Source of the DNA: Burkholderiales bacterium
Lineage (GTDB): Bacteria; Pseudomonadota; Gammaproteobacteria; Burkholderiales; Burkholderiaceae
Direction of reading: 5' to 3'
NCBI GenBank assembly: GCA_947447845.1
Contig: CANFNO010000147.1
Coordinates: 1-7,056, forward strand
Length of the DNA: 7,056 nt
Shown: positions 1 through 6,672 of the stretch, piece by piece
Layout: each line of letters begins with the position of its first letter
How positions within the stretch are numbered: position 1 is the first letter of the stretch
The notes under the pieces: generated by a model
The model's database searches: none
Seen by the model: only the letters and a program-made list of their open reading frames with translations
What the model was told of the DNA's origin: nothing
Position numbers and translations under genes: made by a program

Positions 1-261
1 ATCCATATCCGCTCGCAAGCCCAAGCGTTTGGAGCCATTGCCTTTGCGCAGTTGCCCCACCACGCCGGTGCCGCCCAGACCGCGAGTGACCTGATAACCC
101 CAACGACTTAGGGATTGCGCAACGATTTCGCTGGTGCGGTGTTCCTCAAAGGCCAGTTCGGGATGCTGGTGGATGTCGCGGCGCAGTTTCACAAATTCGG
201 AAACATCCATGGCCACTTCCATTTCTGTATTCAAATCACGCTCCAACACAGGTGCAGACAT
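1..261 (-). CDS. M20D-family amidohydrolase (HipO/aminoacylase type), N-terminal part only
   Basis: The first 87 residues are visible and the gene continues past the left edge. The protein has the segment LRRDIHQHPELAFEEHRTS at about residues 26-44, a GLGGTGVVGQL strand at 61-71, and the start of the metal-site motif GLRADMD at 81-87. This order is the hallmark of M20D peptidases, which include hippurate hydrolase, N-acyl-amino-acid amidohydrolases and IAA-conjugate hydrolases. These are usually cytoplasmic, metal-dependent enzymes that cleave an acyl group from an amino acid. The ATG at 261 is chosen because GGAAGG lies 8 bases before it; in-frame ATGs at codons 14 and 18 are alternatives. 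The start lies 4 bases after the stop of the upstream transporter gene, and the ribosome site lies inside that gene's end, so the two are surely cotranscribed and probably translationally coupled. Substrate unknown; the remaining metal ligands are outside the window. Confidence 0.9.
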   Translation of the reverse strand, partial: MSAPVLERDLNTEMEVAMDVSEFVKLRRDIHQHPELAFEEHRTSEIVAQSLSRWGYQVTRGLGGTGVVGQLRKGNGSKRLGLRADMD

Positions 262-265
262 GGTT

Positions 266-1582
266 TCAGCCTTCCAAAGTGCGGTTGCGGCCTTCGGGCA
301 GCAGGTACATACCCACGGCTGCCACCAGGCTGGTCACGGTGACATACAACGCAGGTGATGCCGGGTTGCCCGTGGCACCGATGAGCCAGGTCACCACAAA
401 CTGCGTGGTGCCACCAAACAGCGCTACGCCCACGGCATAAGCGATCGACATACCGACCGCACGGATCCGGCGCGGAAACAACTCGGGAATGGCAACCAGG
501 GATGCAGCGCCGCTGAGCGCTGTCAGAGCTCCCAGCAGGATGGTCACAGCGAACAGCGCGGCGGGTGTCTTTTGGTCCACCAGCCACAAAAAGGCGGGAT
601 ACGACAGCAGCGCCGCAAGCAGTCGGGGAATCAACATGACCGGTCTGCGACCGAAGCGGTCTGAAAGCCAGCCGCCCAGCAATGCAAACACCACCGTGGA
701 CAAGCCCCCGACGACCGTGGCAGCCATGGCAAGCGTAGGTGCAAACTTCAGCGTCGTGATGGCATAGGTCGTCATGTAGTTGCCCACATAGGTCGACACG
801 GTGCCCCCCAGAACAGCCAGCACGGACAAGAAAATCAATCGACGGTGGGAACCCAGGGTGGGCGGTACACCACCGGAAGATGCAGCGTGCCCCTGTTCCA
901 GCGTCTCGGGCATTTCACGGCGCAAATAAATGGCCAGCGGTATGAGCAACATACCCACCGCGAAAGGCACGCGCCAACCCCAGGCCTGCAATTCAGCGGG
1001 GGACAAACTGCTGGTCATCAGCATTCCCACACCTCCGGCCACAAAGCCGGCTGCACCTTGACTGGCCAACTGCCAACTGCCATACAGACCCCGTTGGTGC
1101 GCGGGTGCGCTCTCAATCAGGAATGCACTGCTGGGCCCAACTTCGCCCCCGAGGGCCAGGCCCTGAATCAGACGGCACATCACCACAATGATGGGTGCTG
1201 CCAGACCAATACTTTCATAGGACGGGGTAAGCGCCAGTCCCAGCGTGCCCACGGTAATGAGGCCAATGGTGAGCAGCATGGCCGGTTTACGACCAGCGCG
1301 ATCGGCATAGGCTCCGATCAGAATTCCACCGAGTGGACGTGAGACAAAGCCGACTCCAAAGACGGCAACTGACAGAAGCAGGCTGCCCAATTCAGTAGAT
1401 GCCGGGAAGAATGCCTTACCGATGTACACGGCGAAAAAGGCGTACGTCACGAAGTCATAAAACTCCAGTGCGTTACCGATAACTGTTGCCGCCACCACTT
1501 TGCGTGGAATGGCGGTGCCCTTGCTGAGCGATGCAGCTTTAGCGGGTGGTGAGGCGTAGTCCATAGTCGGGTTGGCTTGCAC
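266..1582 (-). CDS. MFS transporter, metabolite:H+ symporter (MHS) family
   Basis: A 438-residue inner-membrane transporter with about 12 hydrophobic segments. Near the N-terminus it has GNALEFYDF (residues 36-44), the TM1 signature of MHS carriers such as the KgtP/ProP group. A loop 2-3 motif, GAYADRAGRK, is at 90-99, and its second-half counterpart, GGWLSDRFGRR, is at 303-313. PELFPRRIRAVGMS (366-379) is also typical of this family. Members import organic acids, betaines or aromatic acids with protons. The start is a GTG at 1582 with AGGAG 6 bases upstream; the next in-frame ATG (1564) lacks a well-placed ribosome site. The gene is the first of an operon with the amidohydrolase and is divergent from a LysR gene, so it probably imports the substrate of that hydrolase under LysR control. 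The specific substrate is not predictable. Full length, no damage seen. Confidence 0.93.
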   Translation of the reverse strand: MQANPTMDYASPPAKAASLSKGTAIPRKVVAATVIGNALEFYDFVTYAFFAVYIGKAFFPASTELGSLLLSVAVFGVGFVSRPLGGILIGAYADRAGRKPAMLLTIGLITVGTLGLALTPSYESIGLAAPIIVVMCRLIQGLALGGEVGPSSAFLIESAPAHQRGLYGSWQLASQGAAGFVAGGVGMLMTSSLSPAELQAWGWRVPFAVGMLLIPLAIYLRREMPETLEQGHAASSGGVPPTLGSHRRLIFLSVLAVLGGTVSTYVGNYMTTYAITTLKFAPTLAMAATVVGGLSTVVFALLGGWLSDRFGRRPVMLIPRLLAALLSYPAFLWLVDQKTPAALFAVTILLGALTALSGAASLVAIPELFPRRIRAVGMSIAYAVGVALFGGTTQFVVTWLIGATGNPASPALYVTVTSLVAAVGMYLLPEGRNRTLEG

Positions 1583-1614
1583 GATTGTCTCCTGTTGTGG
1601 CTTTTGGTGAGCGG

Positions 1615-1644
1615 ATAGTAGGGCGACGAAAATAATGTGTCCAA
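1615..1644 (-). promoter_or_regulatory. candidate sigma70 promoter for the transporter-amidohydrolase operon
   Basis: Reading the minus strand, TTGGAC (1644-1639) resembles a -35 box and TACTAT (1620-1615) a -10 box (4 of 6 to consensus), 18 bases apart. The predicted start would be near 1608, giving a leader of about 25 bases before the GTG at 1582. The -35 box lies in the spacer of the LysR-type dyad centred at 1642. That fits a promoter whose RNA polymerase contact is controlled by the regulator. This is read by eye only. Confidence 0.45.
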
Positions 1645-1655
1645 TGTATTATTTT
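1629..1655. promoter_or_regulatory. LysR-type operator: perfect dyad with T-N11-A core
   Basis: Two perfect 8-bp arms, AAAATAAT (1629-1636) and ATTATTTT (1648-1655), are separated by exactly 11 bases. The T at 1636 and the A at 1648 form the T-N11-A core typical of LysR-type regulator sites. It lies in the 108-bp gap between the LysR gene and the divergent transporter gene. Its centre is at about -34 of the proposed transporter promoter. TATTAT at 1647-1652, overlapping the right arm, could be a -10 box for the LysR gene (no convincing -35), which would allow autorepression. The binding role is inferred from motif and position. Confidence 0.7.
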
Positions 1656-1657
1656 TG

Positions 1658-1670
1658 TGAATATCATTCA
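1658..1670. promoter_or_regulatory. second dyad in the divergent promoter region
   Basis: TGAAT (1658-1662) and ATTCA (1666-1670) form a perfect 5-bp inverted repeat around a 3-base centre, starting 3 bases after the larger T-N11-A dyad ends. Seen from the proposed transporter promoter it is centred at about -57. A LysR tetramer often contacts two neighbouring sites around -65 and -35, so this could be the second contact site. Short AT-rich dyads also occur by chance, so confidence is limited. Confidence 0.35.
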
Positions 1671-1690
1671 TAAAACTCATTGAAACTGCC

Positions 1691-2587
1691 ATGAACATCA
1701 AACACCTTGAGCACCTTTTGGCCCTTGCCGATATCGGTTCGTTCAGTCGGGCGGCCGAAAAACTGTTCATCACCCAGTCGGCGCTCAGCCGAAGCATCCA
1801 GAGCCTGGAGGAAGACCTGGGGGGCAAGGTGCTGGACCGCATTGGCAAGCGCAATGAACTCACTCCGCTTGGACTGGATGTGGTAGCCAGAGCCCGGCAC
1901 ATCGTTCGGGATGCCGCCGAGCTGCGCCACAGTGCCAAGTTGCTTCAAGAAGGCGGTAGTGCTGCCATTAGCGTCGGGCTGGGTTCCGGACCCGCGGCGC
2001 TACTGATGGTTCCCTTGATGTCTGCTGTGGCAAAGATACCCAACATGCGCGTTGCCGTAACGCAGGGCCCGGTGGAATTGCAGGTATTGCAATTGCGCAG
2101 TCGCCAGCTCGATGCCATGGTGGTCGACATGCGCCGCGTGATACCCACTGCCGACCTCAACATCGAATCGCTGGCCGAGTTGCGCGCAGGTTTTGTGGTT
2201 CGTGCGGGTCACCCGTTGGCCCAAAAAAAGAGTGTCACTCTGGCCGACCTTTTGAAGTATCCGGTTGCATCCACGCCTCTGTCGGACGAAGTGGCAAGGC
2301 TCCTGGTAGACCAATACGGGTTGCAGGCCAACCCCGCTGAAATGGTGAAGTTGCGCTGCGATGACGTCACCAGCCTCATTTCTACGGTGTCACAGACCGA
2401 TGCCATTTTTCTCGGTGTGATTGCAACGGCCCGTGCTGGCTTGGACGATGGGAGTTTGGTGGAGTTGAATGTGAAGCCGAAGTTGTCTGCAACAGCACGC
2501 TTTGCCTATGTCACGCTGGCCGGACGAACCGAGGCGCCGGCAATGGGCTATTTCCGACAATTTTTGCGCGAGCATTTGCGCGAATGA
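1691..2587 (+). CDS. LysR-family transcriptional regulator
   Basis: A 298-residue protein of standard LysR length. The N-terminal winged helix-turn-helix begins MNIKHLEHLLALADIGSFSR, with the recognition region AAEKLFITQSALSRSIQSLE at about 21-40 and the LTPLG wing segment near 57-61. A linker helix follows (about 62-90), then an effector-binding domain of periplasmic-binding fold (about 91-298). The ATG at 1691 gives the usual LysR N-terminus; no strong Shine-Dalgarno precedes it. It is transcribed away from the transporter-amidohydrolase pair and shares an operator-bearing gap with it. By family precedent it most likely activates that operon when the substrate or a product binds, and represses itself. 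The effector cannot be named. No frameshift or truncation is seen. Confidence 0.94.
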   Translation: MNIKHLEHLLALADIGSFSRAAEKLFITQSALSRSIQSLEEDLGGKVLDRIGKRNELTPLGLDVVARARHIVRDAAELRHSAKLLQEGGSAAISVGLGSGPAALLMVPLMSAVAKIPNMRVAVTQGPVELQVLQLRSRQLDAMVVDMRRVIPTADLNIESLAELRAGFVVRAGHPLAQKKSVTLADLLKYPVASTPLSDEVARLLVDQYGLQANPAEMVKLRCDDVTSLISTVSQTDAIFLGVIATARAGLDDGSLVELNVKPKLSATARFAYVTLAGRTEAPAMGYFRQFLREHLRE

Positions 2588-2889
2588 AAAGGTTTTGCAA
2601 GCCTATTCCAGTCTGGCCAAAGGTTTGCTTGAGGCGCTCTGTCCACGACGGCAAATGTCGAAGTTCGGCCGCTTGATTTTTAGAACCCCTGTAGTTCGGA
2701 AATTTGACCAGTTGGGTGAAATGGCATTGCTCGGTCGGCACATTCGCACTGCGACGGTTCGACTTGAGAAAGATCCGGTATGGCAGAGCCCGGCCAATTG
2801 CCCTTTACCAGACGTAAACTCCCCACAATTAAGTCGGGCAGTGGTTAAAGCGCGACGGTACAAATTAGCCTGCATTCATATAATTTCCT
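2588..2889. other. 302-bp intergenic region with no recognisable gene
   Basis: This gap separates the LysR gene from the peroxidase operon. Open frames cross it on both strands, but none has a convincing start and ribosome site, and none gives a protein I recognise. Near its left end, CAAGC (about 2598) and GCTTG (about 2628) could pair around a long loop, but no T-run follows, so I do not call a terminator. The right end holds the candidate promoter of the peroxidase gene. The rest may be untranslated leader, decayed sequence or an unrecognised element. Confidence 0.5.
2857..2884 (+). promoter_or_regulatory. candidate promoter of the peroxidase operon, perfect -10 box
   Basis: TATAAT at 2879-2884 is a perfect sigma70 -10 hexamer. 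The only -35 candidate at normal spacing is GGTACA (2857-2862, 16-base gap), which matches 3 of 6, so an activator may be needed. The -10 box ends 5 bases before the ATG at 2890. The predicted transcription start would therefore fall on or within a base or two of that ATG. If used, it makes an mRNA with no leader. Confidence 0.5.
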
Positions 2890-3915
2890 ATGAAGTCTTG
2901 GGGGGTAACCTGTTCAATTGCGTTACTAGCGGCGCTTGCCATCGTCGTGTGGCAGCGCCATAGTCGACTGCAACCCGCCGCTGCCGCACCGGCGGCCGGC
3001 GCGTTTGCAACCGCACCGCATGGCCGGGCGGCCATGCTGCCGCTTCCACCTGCACCTGTTCTTCCCGCCGAAAAAGTGACGCTTGGCAAGCGTCTTTTTT
3101 TTGATAAGCGCCTTTCCACCGACGACAGCCTGGCCTGCGCCGGCTGCCATGACTTCACCCGGGGTGGGGCCGACCGTGCAATGGCTGCCACCGGTGTCGG
3201 TGGCAAGCGCGGCACGATCAACACACCCACGGTATTCAACGCCAGTCTGAACTTTGTTCAGTTCTGGGATGGTCGGGCCGCGACTCTGGAAGAGCAGGCG
3301 GCGGGCCCCGTGCACAACCCGTTGGAAATGGCCTCCAACTGGGAAGAGGTGATTGCAAAGCTGAGCCGCGACAGCGAGTACGTCAAGGCCTTCAACCAGA
3401 TTTACAACGGCATGACTGGCGCAGCCATCGTGGATGCCATCGCCACCTTTGAACGTTCCCTGCTCACGCCGGACAGTCGCTTTGACCGGTACTTGCGCGG
3501 TGACAAACAGGCCCTGAATGAGCGAGAGCTGGAGGGGTACAACCAGTTTCTGGACTATGGCTGCGCGGCTTGTCACCAGGGTGTGCTGCTGGGCGGAAAC
3601 ATGTTCCAGCGCTTTGGCATCATGGACGACTACTTCAGCCACCTGCCCGCCAGCCAGTCCATTCCGGGGGACCTGGGCCGCTTCAACGTGACCAACCGCA
3701 AAGAAGACCGGCATGTGTTCAAGGTTCCCAGTTTGCGCAATGTCGCTGTAACCGCCCCCTACTTTCACAACGGCTCCGCCGCAACTTTGGAAGAGGCGGT
3801 CGTCACCATGGGGCGCTATCAACTCGGGCGCGAGTTGTCTACGACGGACATTGAGACGATTACCGCCTTCCTGCGTACATTGACGGGCGAGTGGGAAGGC
3901 CAACCCCTGCGATGA
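2890..3915 (+). CDS. di-heme cytochrome c peroxidase, membrane-anchored or exported
   Basis: A 341-residue protein that by family reduces H2O2 to water in the periplasm, using electrons from small c-type cytochromes or the quinol chain. Two haem c attachment motifs are visible: CAGCH at 83-87 and CAACH at 225-229. Conserved peroxidase segments include FWDGRAATLEEQA near 118-130 and VPSLRNVAVTAPYFHNGS before the C-terminal haem ligand region. Met307, in VVTMGRYQLG, matches the axial Met of bacterial CcpA-type enzymes rather than the Tyr of MauG. Residues 6-21 are hydrophobic (signal peptide or anchor), followed by an Ala/Pro-rich linker. An in-frame TAA lies two codons before the ATG at 2890, so this is the earliest possible start. 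Later starts would lose the export signal. No Shine-Dalgarno is seen. The stop overlaps the next start by 4 bp, so it forms an operon with the GGDEF-EAL gene. Confidence 0.93.
   Translation: MKSWGVTCSIALLAALAIVVWQRHSRLQPAAAAPAAGAFATAPHGRAAMLPLPPAPVLPAEKVTLGKRLFFDKRLSTDDSLACAGCHDFTRGGADRAMAATGVGGKRGTINTPTVFNASLNFVQFWDGRAATLEEQAAGPVHNPLEMASNWEEVIAKLSRDSEYVKAFNQIYNGMTGAAIVDAIATFERSLLTPDSRFDRYLRGDKQALNERELEGYNQFLDYGCAACHQGVLLGGNMFQRFGIMDDYFSHLPASQSIPGDLGRFNVTNRKEDRHVFKVPSLRNVAVTAPYFHNGSAATLEEAVVTMGRYQLGRELSTTDIETITAFLRTLTGEWEGQPLR
3912..3915 (+). promoter_or_regulatory. ATGA stop-start overlap coupling peroxidase to GGDEF-EAL gene
   Basis: The four bases ATGA hold the start of the GGDEF-EAL gene and the stop (TGA) of the peroxidase gene. 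Such overlaps usually mean cotranscription and translational coupling by terminating ribosomes. The nearby GGAAGG (3894-3899) is somewhat far from the start, so reinitiation may supply much of the translation. Confidence 0.75.
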
Positions 3916-6539
3916 GTGCAATCAAGGCCTCCTTCAACGCGCTGATGCGCCACACGAATTTGAAGAGCGGCGCTGTCATCGTGATGCTGGCAGCGCTCAC
4001 TTGGCTTTACCTGCGCACCGAACGTGTCGACCCGGCACAGCACTTTGCCTACACCCAGCAACTGCGGGATCTGCGCGAACTTGATGCCGCCATTGATGCC
4101 GAACTGCTCTCCAACCGCCTGGAGTTCACCCGCAATTTCGATGCCCTGACCGACTACACGCAACGCGCGGTAGCCACCAGTGACAGGAGCCTATCTACAC
4201 CCACTTTTCTGTCTGCAGAGGACCGGACGCGTGTAGTCGACGCAGCGCAGGCGTTGCGCGCCGTGCTGATGCACAAAGCCGAGTTGGTGGACCAGTTCAA
4301 GCGCAACAATTCGGTGTTGCGCAATTCGCTGGCTTATTTTCCGGTCGCGGTTTCGGCGTTTCTGGACTCGGAAGAAACGGCGCCCCACAGTCATCGCATT
4401 TTTGTGGACCGCTATGCGCGGGCGGTGCTTGCATTTGTGCGGGCGCCTAGCGCCTCGGGCCAGACTCAAATCGCCAAAGCGCGCCAGCAAGTGGCCTCCC
4501 TGACCCTTGATCCCGTGCGACAGGCGCAGGTTGACAACCTGCTGCGCCACGGTGATGCCATTACGGACAGGCTGTTCGAGTTGGATCAACTGATGCAGAC
4601 CATCCTTGATCTTCAGAGCAACAAGCTGCTGGAAACCCTCAACCGCGACTATTCGCAGGGGCATGGAAACGCGCTGTCCGAGGCTGGAAGTTTCCGGCTG
4701 GCCCTGTACACGCTGGCCATCTTTTTGCTGGCTTATCTGTTCCTGACGTATCTCTGGCTGGAGCGCGCACGGGACTCCCTTGCAGTGGCGCACAAGGAAG
4801 TGAGTGAGCGTTATGCAGCCCAACTGACCGCCGAAAAGCAACTCAGGCTGCACGCCACCGCGTTCCACAGTGCGAACGACGGCATAACGCTGACGGATGC
4901 AAAGGGCAACATCCTCGACCTGAATCCGGCCTTCACCCGCATTACCGGCTACCAGCGCGAGGAAGCCATCGGTCACAACCCCAGATTGCTCAAGTCCGGC
5001 CGTCACGACGCGGAGTTTTACAACGCAATGTGGGGCACCATCCGCAAAGAAGGTAGCTGGCGTGGCGAAATCTGGAACCGCAACAAGCAGGGCGAGATTT
5101 ACCCCGAGTTGCTGTCGATCTCCACCGTGCGTGACGAGGCCGGCAACGTGACCAACTATGTGGCTGTGTTTGCCGATATCGGGCGCATCAAGGATCAGGA
5201 GCGACAACTCACGCAAATGGCCTACTTTGATGCGCTCACCGATTTACCGAACCGTTCTTTGCTAGTCGACCGCCTGGTGCAGGCGGTGGCACAAACCCGG
5301 CGCTCGAATACAACGATGGCGATGTGCTACCTGGATCTGGACGGTTTTAAGCGGGTGAATGACACCTGGGGGCACGAGGCTGGAGACAAGGTGCTGGTGG
5401 AAATCGCCACCCGCCTCAAGGAAGCCGTGCGCGGCGGCGACACCATCGCACGCCTGGGCGGCGACGAATTTGTGGTGTTGATGCTGGGGCTCACGAATGC
5501 CGAAGAATTCAACGGTGCCGTTTCCCGCCTGTTGCAGCAGGTGGCGCTGCCCATAACCCAACTGCCCGAACCCGTGGCGCTGTCGGCCAGCATCGGCGTC
5601 ACCTTGTTCCCTGCCGACGATGTGGCTCCCGACACGCTGATGCGCCATGCCGATCAGGCCATGTACCAGGCCAAATTGGCCGGCAAGAACCGCTACCACG
5701 TGTTCGACGCGGCGCAGGACAGCCACATCCGCGCGCACCACGAAAGCCTGGAGCGCATCCGCATCGCACTGGAACAGCAGGAGTTCGTTCTGCACTTCCA
5801 GCCCAAGGTCAACATGCGCAGCGCGCGGGTGATCGGGGCCGAAGCACTCATCCGCTGGCAGCATCCCGAACGCGGACTGCTACCGCCCAGTGCATTCCTG
5901 CCCGTGTTTGAAGATGACCCGCTGGCCGTTGAAGTGGGCGAATGGGTGATCGAAGCCGCCCTTCGCCACATTCAACACTGGCGTGCGCTCGGGCTTGACC
6001 TGCAGGTCAGCGTCAACATCGGAGCGCGCCAGTTGCAGCAATCCAACTTTGTGGATCGGCTGAAGGCCATTCTGGCCAAATATTCCGATGTCGCGCCGTC
6101 CATGCTGCAACTCGAAATTCTGGAAACCAGCGCGCTGGCTGATATGGCACAGGTGTCGCAAATGATTGAAGAGTGCGCCCAATTTGGCGTGCGGTTTGCG
6201 CTGGATGACTTTGGCACGGGCTACTCGTCACTCACCTACCTGAAACGTCTGCGGGTAGCCACACTCAAAATTGACCAGAGCTTTGTGCGCGACGTGCTGG
6301 ATGACCCCGATGACCTGGCCATTCTGCAGGGCGTGATCGGGTTGGCATCGGCCTTCCGACTCGAGGTGATCGCCGAGGGCGTCGAAACTGTGCAACAGGG
6401 TACCGCCTTGCTGCATCTGGGTTGCGAGCTGGCCCAGGGTTTCGGAATCGCGCGCCCTATGCCGCCCGAGCAAATGCCCTCCTGGGTCAGCACCTGGCGA
6501 CCTGACGCCGCGTGGGCCTCCATTCAAAGTGCCGCTTAG
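3912..6539 (+). CDS. membrane c-di-GMP enzyme: DAHL-like, PAS, GGDEF and EAL domains
   Basis: An 875-residue inner-membrane signalling protein. TM1 is about 19-34 and TM2 about 263-283. Between them is a roughly 225-residue periplasmic all-helical domain with ELLSNRLEFTRNFDAL (64-79) and FKRNNSVLRNSLAYFP (129-144), resembling the DAHL ligand-binding domain. A short coiled-coil linker (about 284-314) leads to a PAS domain (about 315-430). The GGDEF domain (about 436-600) has an intact GGDEF at 516-520 and an RxxD inhibitory site, RGGD, at 507-510, exactly five residues upstream. The EAL domain (about 620-865) keeps EALIR (644-648), DDFGTG (765-770), LKIDQSF and EGVE (822-825). Both c-di-GMP synthesis and breakdown are therefore possible. 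The ATG at 3912 overlaps the peroxidase stop by 4 bp, with GGAAGG 12 bases upstream; a GTG at 3891 would add seven residues but lacks a ribosome site. The periplasmic ligand is unknown. Confidence 0.94.
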   Translation: MSAIKASFNALMRHTNLKSGAVIVMLAALTWLYLRTERVDPAQHFAYTQQLRDLRELDAAIDAELLSNRLEFTRNFDALTDYTQRAVATSDRSLSTPTFLSAEDRTRVVDAAQALRAVLMHKAELVDQFKRNNSVLRNSLAYFPVAVSAFLDSEETAPHSHRIFVDRYARAVLAFVRAPSASGQTQIAKARQQVASLTLDPVRQAQVDNLLRHGDAITDRLFELDQLMQTILDLQSNKLLETLNRDYSQGHGNALSEAGSFRLALYTLAIFLLAYLFLTYLWLERARDSLAVAHKEVSERYAAQLTAEKQLRLHATAFHSANDGITLTDAKGNILDLNPAFTRITGYQREEAIGHNPRLLKSGRHDAEFYNAMWGTIRKEGSWRGEIWNRNKQGEIYPELLSISTVRDEAGNVTNYVAVFADIGRIKDQERQLTQMAYFDALTDLPNRSLLVDRLVQAVAQTRRSNTTMAMCYLDLDGFKRVNDTWGHEAGDKVLVEIATRLKEAVRGGDTIARLGGDEFVVLMLGLTNAEEFNGAVSRLLQQVALPITQLPEPVALSASIGVTLFPADDVAPDTLMRHADQAMYQAKLAGKNRYHVFDAAQDSHIRAHHESLERIRIALEQQEFVLHFQPKVNMRSARVIGAEALIRWQHPERGLLPPSAFLPVFEDDPLAVEVGEWVIEAALRHIQHWRALGLDLQVSVNIGARQLQQSNFVDRLKAILAKYSDVAPSMLQLEILETSALADMAQVSQMIEECAQFGVRFALDDFGTGYSSLTYLKRLRVATLKIDQSFVRDVLDDPDDLAILQGVIGLASAFRLEVIAEGVETVQQGTALLHLGCELAQGFGIARPMPPEQMPSWVSTWRPDAAWASIQSAA

Positions 6540-6583
6540 TCCCGACCTGGACAGGCTTTGCGGCTGACTCTGCATTTATTCAC

Positions 6584-6603
6584 TTTCGAATGATTGGTCG
6601 AAA
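6584..6603. repeat. small inverted repeat in the convergent gap
   Basis: TTTCGA (6584-6589) and TCGAAA (6598-6603) are perfect 6-bp arms around an 8-base centre, about 45 bp after the GGDEF-EAL stop. It could be an RNA hairpin or a protein-binding dyad. No T-run follows on either strand, so a simple intrinsic terminator is not supported. Confidence 0.35.
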
Positions 6604-6611
6604 CATTGCAG

Positions 6612-6665
6612 CGCGGCTTTAGCCGTGGCTGTGGTCCTAACCAACCAACGCTTTTTGTTTTCTTT
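6612..6665 (+). terminator. weak candidate transcription end region
   Basis: A short hairpin, CGGC-TTTA-GCCG (6614-6625, extendable by a G-T and a C-G pair), is followed about 25 bases later by the T-rich stretch 6651-6665. The distance is too long for a standard intrinsic terminator. The region could still be where the GGDEF-EAL transcript ends before meeting the convergent gene. The remaining bases of the 133-bp gap show no gene. Confidence 0.2.
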
Positions 6666-6672
6666 CTCCCGC

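Noticed and set aside
845..1342. 165-codon open frame on the plus strand
   Set aside because: It is antisense to the MFS transporter. The composition is typical of shadow frames, with no plausible start context.
2662..2680. Possible FNR-like site (TTGAT half-site)
   Set aside because: The first half fits but the second half does not match ATCAA, and it is over 200 bp from the peroxidase start.
2502..2963. 153-codon open frame crossing the intergenic gap
   Set aside because: It starts inside the LysR gene and ends inside the peroxidase gene in a different frame from each. No ribosome site and no recognised product.
3891..3911. GTG at 3891 as an earlier start of the GGDEF-EAL gene
   Set aside because: No ribosome site precedes it. 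The ATG at 3912 gives the common 4-bp stop-start overlap and has a purine-rich tract upstream.
2926..3921. 331-codon open frame on the minus strand
   Set aside because: It lies entirely antisense to the di-heme peroxidase, whose haem motifs and conserved segments are clear. Its translation resembles no family and has no ribosome site; it is a product of codon bias.
4191..5216. 341-codon open frame on the minus strand
   Set aside because: It is antisense to the DAHL-like and PAS part of the GGDEF-EAL gene. Its translation shows no recognisable domain.
6540..6580. CCTG-GA-CAGG inverted repeat just after the GGDEF-EAL stop as a terminator
   Set aside because: The loop is only 2 bases and no T-run follows.
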